The notes under the pieces are model-generated. The model made no database searches, was not told where the DNA came from, and worked only from the letters and a program-made list of their open reading frames with translations. This document shows, one piece after another, positions 62,425 through 64,000 of a DNA stretch of 64,000 nucleotides. Numbering within the stretch: position 1 is the first letter of the stretch; the number at the start of each line of letters is the position of its first letter. The DNA comes from Acidobacteriota bacterium (GTDB lineage Bacteria; Acidobacteriota; Terriglobia; Acidiferrales; UBA7541), in the NCBI GenBank assembly GCA_013289855.1, contig JABCZD010000003.1, forward strand, positions 434,001 through 498,000, read 5' to 3'. A program made the position numbers and the translations under genes.

Positions 62425-63372
62425 GTGGAACATCTTCCCGCTCTAGCCACCCTGGTCCGCAGCGGCCTTTCCAAAATCATCGTTGGCCAACAGGAAGTGA
62501 TCGATCAACTGGTCGTGGTCTTGGTCTGCAGCGGACACGGGCTGATCGAAGGTGTACCGGGATTGGCAAAAACGCTGATCGTAAAATCCCTGGCTCGCCT
62601 GTGCGGGCTGGACTTTCAGCGCGTGCAGTGCACCGCCGACCTGATGCCCGCGGACGTCACGGGAACTAATATTTTTAATCTGAGCAGCAGCACCTTCAGC
62701 CTGCACCGCGGCCCGATCTTCACGGACCTGTTGCTGGTGGACGAAATCAATCGCACCTCGCCGCGCACCCAGGCCGCGCTACTGGAATCCATGGAAGAGC
62801 GACAGGTGACCATCGACGGGACAACTTATCCGCTCTCTGGAAGTTTCTCCGTGCTAGCCACGCAAAATCCCGTGGAGTTTGAGGGCACCTATCCATTGCC
62901 GGAAGCTCAGCTTGATCGTTTTCTGTTGAAAATTCTGATCACCTATCCCTCCGCCGCCGAAGAGGTGCAAATCCTCACCCAGTATGAACAGGGCTTCGAC
63001 CCGCACCATTTGGAAAAAATTGCGCTGGATCCCATTCCCGCCGGACTCCTCGCGGCCGCCCGCCAGGAGATCGAAAAGGTCCGCGTCGAGCCCGCGCTGT
63101 ATTCCTATCTGGTGGCGTTGGTGCGCCGGACGCGCGACTGGCCGGCCATCGCTCTGGGCGGCAGTTCGCGTGCTATCGTGGCGCTCTTTTTTGTGGCACG
63201 CGCATTCGCTGCGATGGATGGCCGCGATTTCCTTTTGCCAGACGACGTCAAAGCTGCCGCGCTTCCGGTGCTGCGGCATCGTCTCCTGCTGAAGCCGGAG
63301 GCCGATCTTGAAGGTTTGACGCCCGATCAGGTAATCGCGCAGGTTATTTCCGCGGTAGAGGTACCGAAGTAA
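62425..63372 (+). CDS. MoxR-family AAA+ ATPase
   Basis: 315 residues. Walker A in LIEGVPGLAKTL (about 44), Walker B LLLVDEINRTSPRTQAALLESMEERQV, sensor 1 VLATQNPVEFEGTYPLPEAQLDRF, and a C-terminal lid (LPDDVKAAALPVLRHRL). MoxR ATPases act as chaperones for membrane or metalloprotein assembly. GTG start 2 nt after the DUF4350 stop; the DUF58 gene follows. Confidence 0.93.
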   Translation: MEHLPALATLVRSGLSKIIVGQQEVIDQLVVVLVCSGHGLIEGVPGLAKTLIVKSLARLCGLDFQRVQCTADLMPADVTGTNIFNLSSSTFSLHRGPIFTDLLLVDEINRTSPRTQAALLESMEERQVTIDGTTYPLSGSFSVLATQNPVEFEGTYPLPEAQLDRFLLKILITYPSAAEEVQILTQYEQGFDPHHLEKIALDPIPAGLLAAARQEIEKVRVEPALYSYLVALVRRTRDWPAIALGGSSRAIVALFFVARAFAAMDGRDFLLPDDVKAAALPVLRHRLLLKPEADLEGLTPDQVIAQVISAVEVPK

Positions 63373-63518
63373 GTCGCAGTTCCGCGCGAAGGCAAAATCC
63401 GAAAGTAGTGAAGCGATGAAATAACGCCGTGCGGCAATGAGTTGCAGGGCAACGCGGAAAGTCTGTTGCGCTTGGAGAGTATGGCCGACGTACACGATTT
63501 GCGAACTAGAGGCCGCGA

Positions 63519-64000
63519 ATGAGTTCGCCGCGTCCGCTTGTACCTTTGCCGGTGGAAGCGCGCGCGCGGTCCAACGGCAGGCTGCCCTTCAGTTTTGGCA
63601 TGCGTTTTTTTGTGGTGTTGTTGCTTGGCTTTCTTTGGTTGGTGCCCGCGTGGTGGGCTCCGCGGCTGATCGCGGCGATGATTTTTTGGGATGCTATTGC
63701 GCTCGCGGCGGTCGCAATCGATTTTCTGGCTTTGCCGAAACCCTCGCAACTATTCGTGCAGCGCAGTTGGGAACACGCTCCCGCATTGGCCACCGCATCG
63801 CAAATCACACTCGTGATTCGCAACTTCGCGAACTCCGCGGTGCGCTGCGTGGTAGTGGATGAAACGCCTGCGTCGCTGCGCGAGGCGCCGCCGAATCTGT
63901 CGATGGTGGTTCCCGGTAATGCGCAAACCAGCCAGCGCTATCCCATTCAGCCGCGGCTGCGCGGAGACGTCCGCATCGGGCGAGTTTTCCTCCGCTACCA
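63519..64000 (+). CDS. DUF58 (vWA-like) protein, N-terminal part
   Basis: Begins ATG at 63519 with AGAGG 6 nt upstream and runs off the window, about 160 residues seen. Two hydrophobic helices near the N-terminus (MRFFVVLLLGFLWLVPAWW and IAAMIFWDAIALAAVAIDF), then SQLFVQRSWEHAPALATASQ, the start of the DUF58 beta domain. DUF58 proteins are the usual partners of MoxR ATPases. Confidence 0.82.
   Translation, partial: MSSPRPLVPLPVEARARSNGRLPFSFGMRFFVVLLLGFLWLVPAWWAPRLIAAMIFWDAIALAAVAIDFLALPKPSQLFVQRSWEHAPALATASQITLVIRNFANSAVRCVVVDETPASLREAPPNLSMVVPGNAQTSQRYPIQPRLRGDVRIGRVFLRY

Noticed and set aside
1..64000. tRNA, rRNA, CRISPR arrays, insertion sequences, prophage genes
   Set aside because: Looked for by eye on both strands; no cloverleaf, repeat-spacer array, transposase or integrase motif was found.

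Overview
The window looks like a chromosomal segment from an Acidobacteriota genome. This rests on gene content, not on a database search: VPS10/BNR and SBBP propeller exoproteins, a two-component-regulator-propeller kinase, DUF11 giants, a DUF4199/LuxR pair, and many GTG and TTG starts preceded by good Shine-Dalgarno sites. I see no rRNA, tRNA, CRISPR array, insertion sequence or prophage. Both ends cut genes: a redoxin C-terminus on the left and a DUF58 N-terminus on the right.

Layout. 1-14 kb holds exported proteins and sensors: a TPR/aspartyl protease, a VPS10 protein, a propeller histidine kinase, a trypsin-like protease, a DUF4199/LuxR pair, and a VapBC toxin-antitoxin with a visible operator. 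15-17.4 kb has a LacI regulator followed by an NTP_transf_5 protein, ending at a bidirectional terminator.

17.7-37.6 kb is the main point of interest. It is a 20 kb block of minus-strand genes that reads as a composite RiPP (ribosomally made, modified peptide) locus: PqqD-like RRE, radical SAM/SPASM enzyme, a 65-residue Cys-containing putative precursor, HPr-kinase-like protein 2, a 2793-residue S26-peptidase/DUF11/C25-protease fusion, a FecR-like exported protein, a lasso B2 leader protease, a lasso cyclase (asparagine synthetase homologue with Cys2 replaced by Ser), a 49-residue lasso precursor, HPr-kinase-like protein 1, and an SBBP exoprotein. The lasso precursor lies at 22899-23048 on the minus strand. 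It has the full leader pattern Y-x2-P-x-L-x3-G-x5-T and a good ribosome-binding site, and is short enough to be missed by routine gene calling. The only RRE in the block is the PqqD at its head, so it may serve both peptides.

37.6-47.3 kb carries a PilZ protein, a lactate dehydrogenase/lactate permease pair, a DegT aminotransferase, an L-2-hydroxyglutarate-oxidase-like gene with no ordinary start codon, and a reduced cheA-cheY-cheX set whose CheA has lost its CheW-like domain. 47.7-54.7 kb groups a stand-alone membrane sensor domain, a subtilase with VIWGNS repeats, a sigma54 activator without a receiver domain, and an HD-GYP/GAF/GGDEF protein that carries the same membrane sensor. The subtilase has a canonical sigma54 -24/-12 promoter with palindromic upstream sites, giving a self-contained regulatory module. 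54.7-58.9 kb is a dipeptide-type ABC importer with one ATPase. 59.4-64 kb is a MoxR / DUF58 / DUF4129 / DUF4350 operon.
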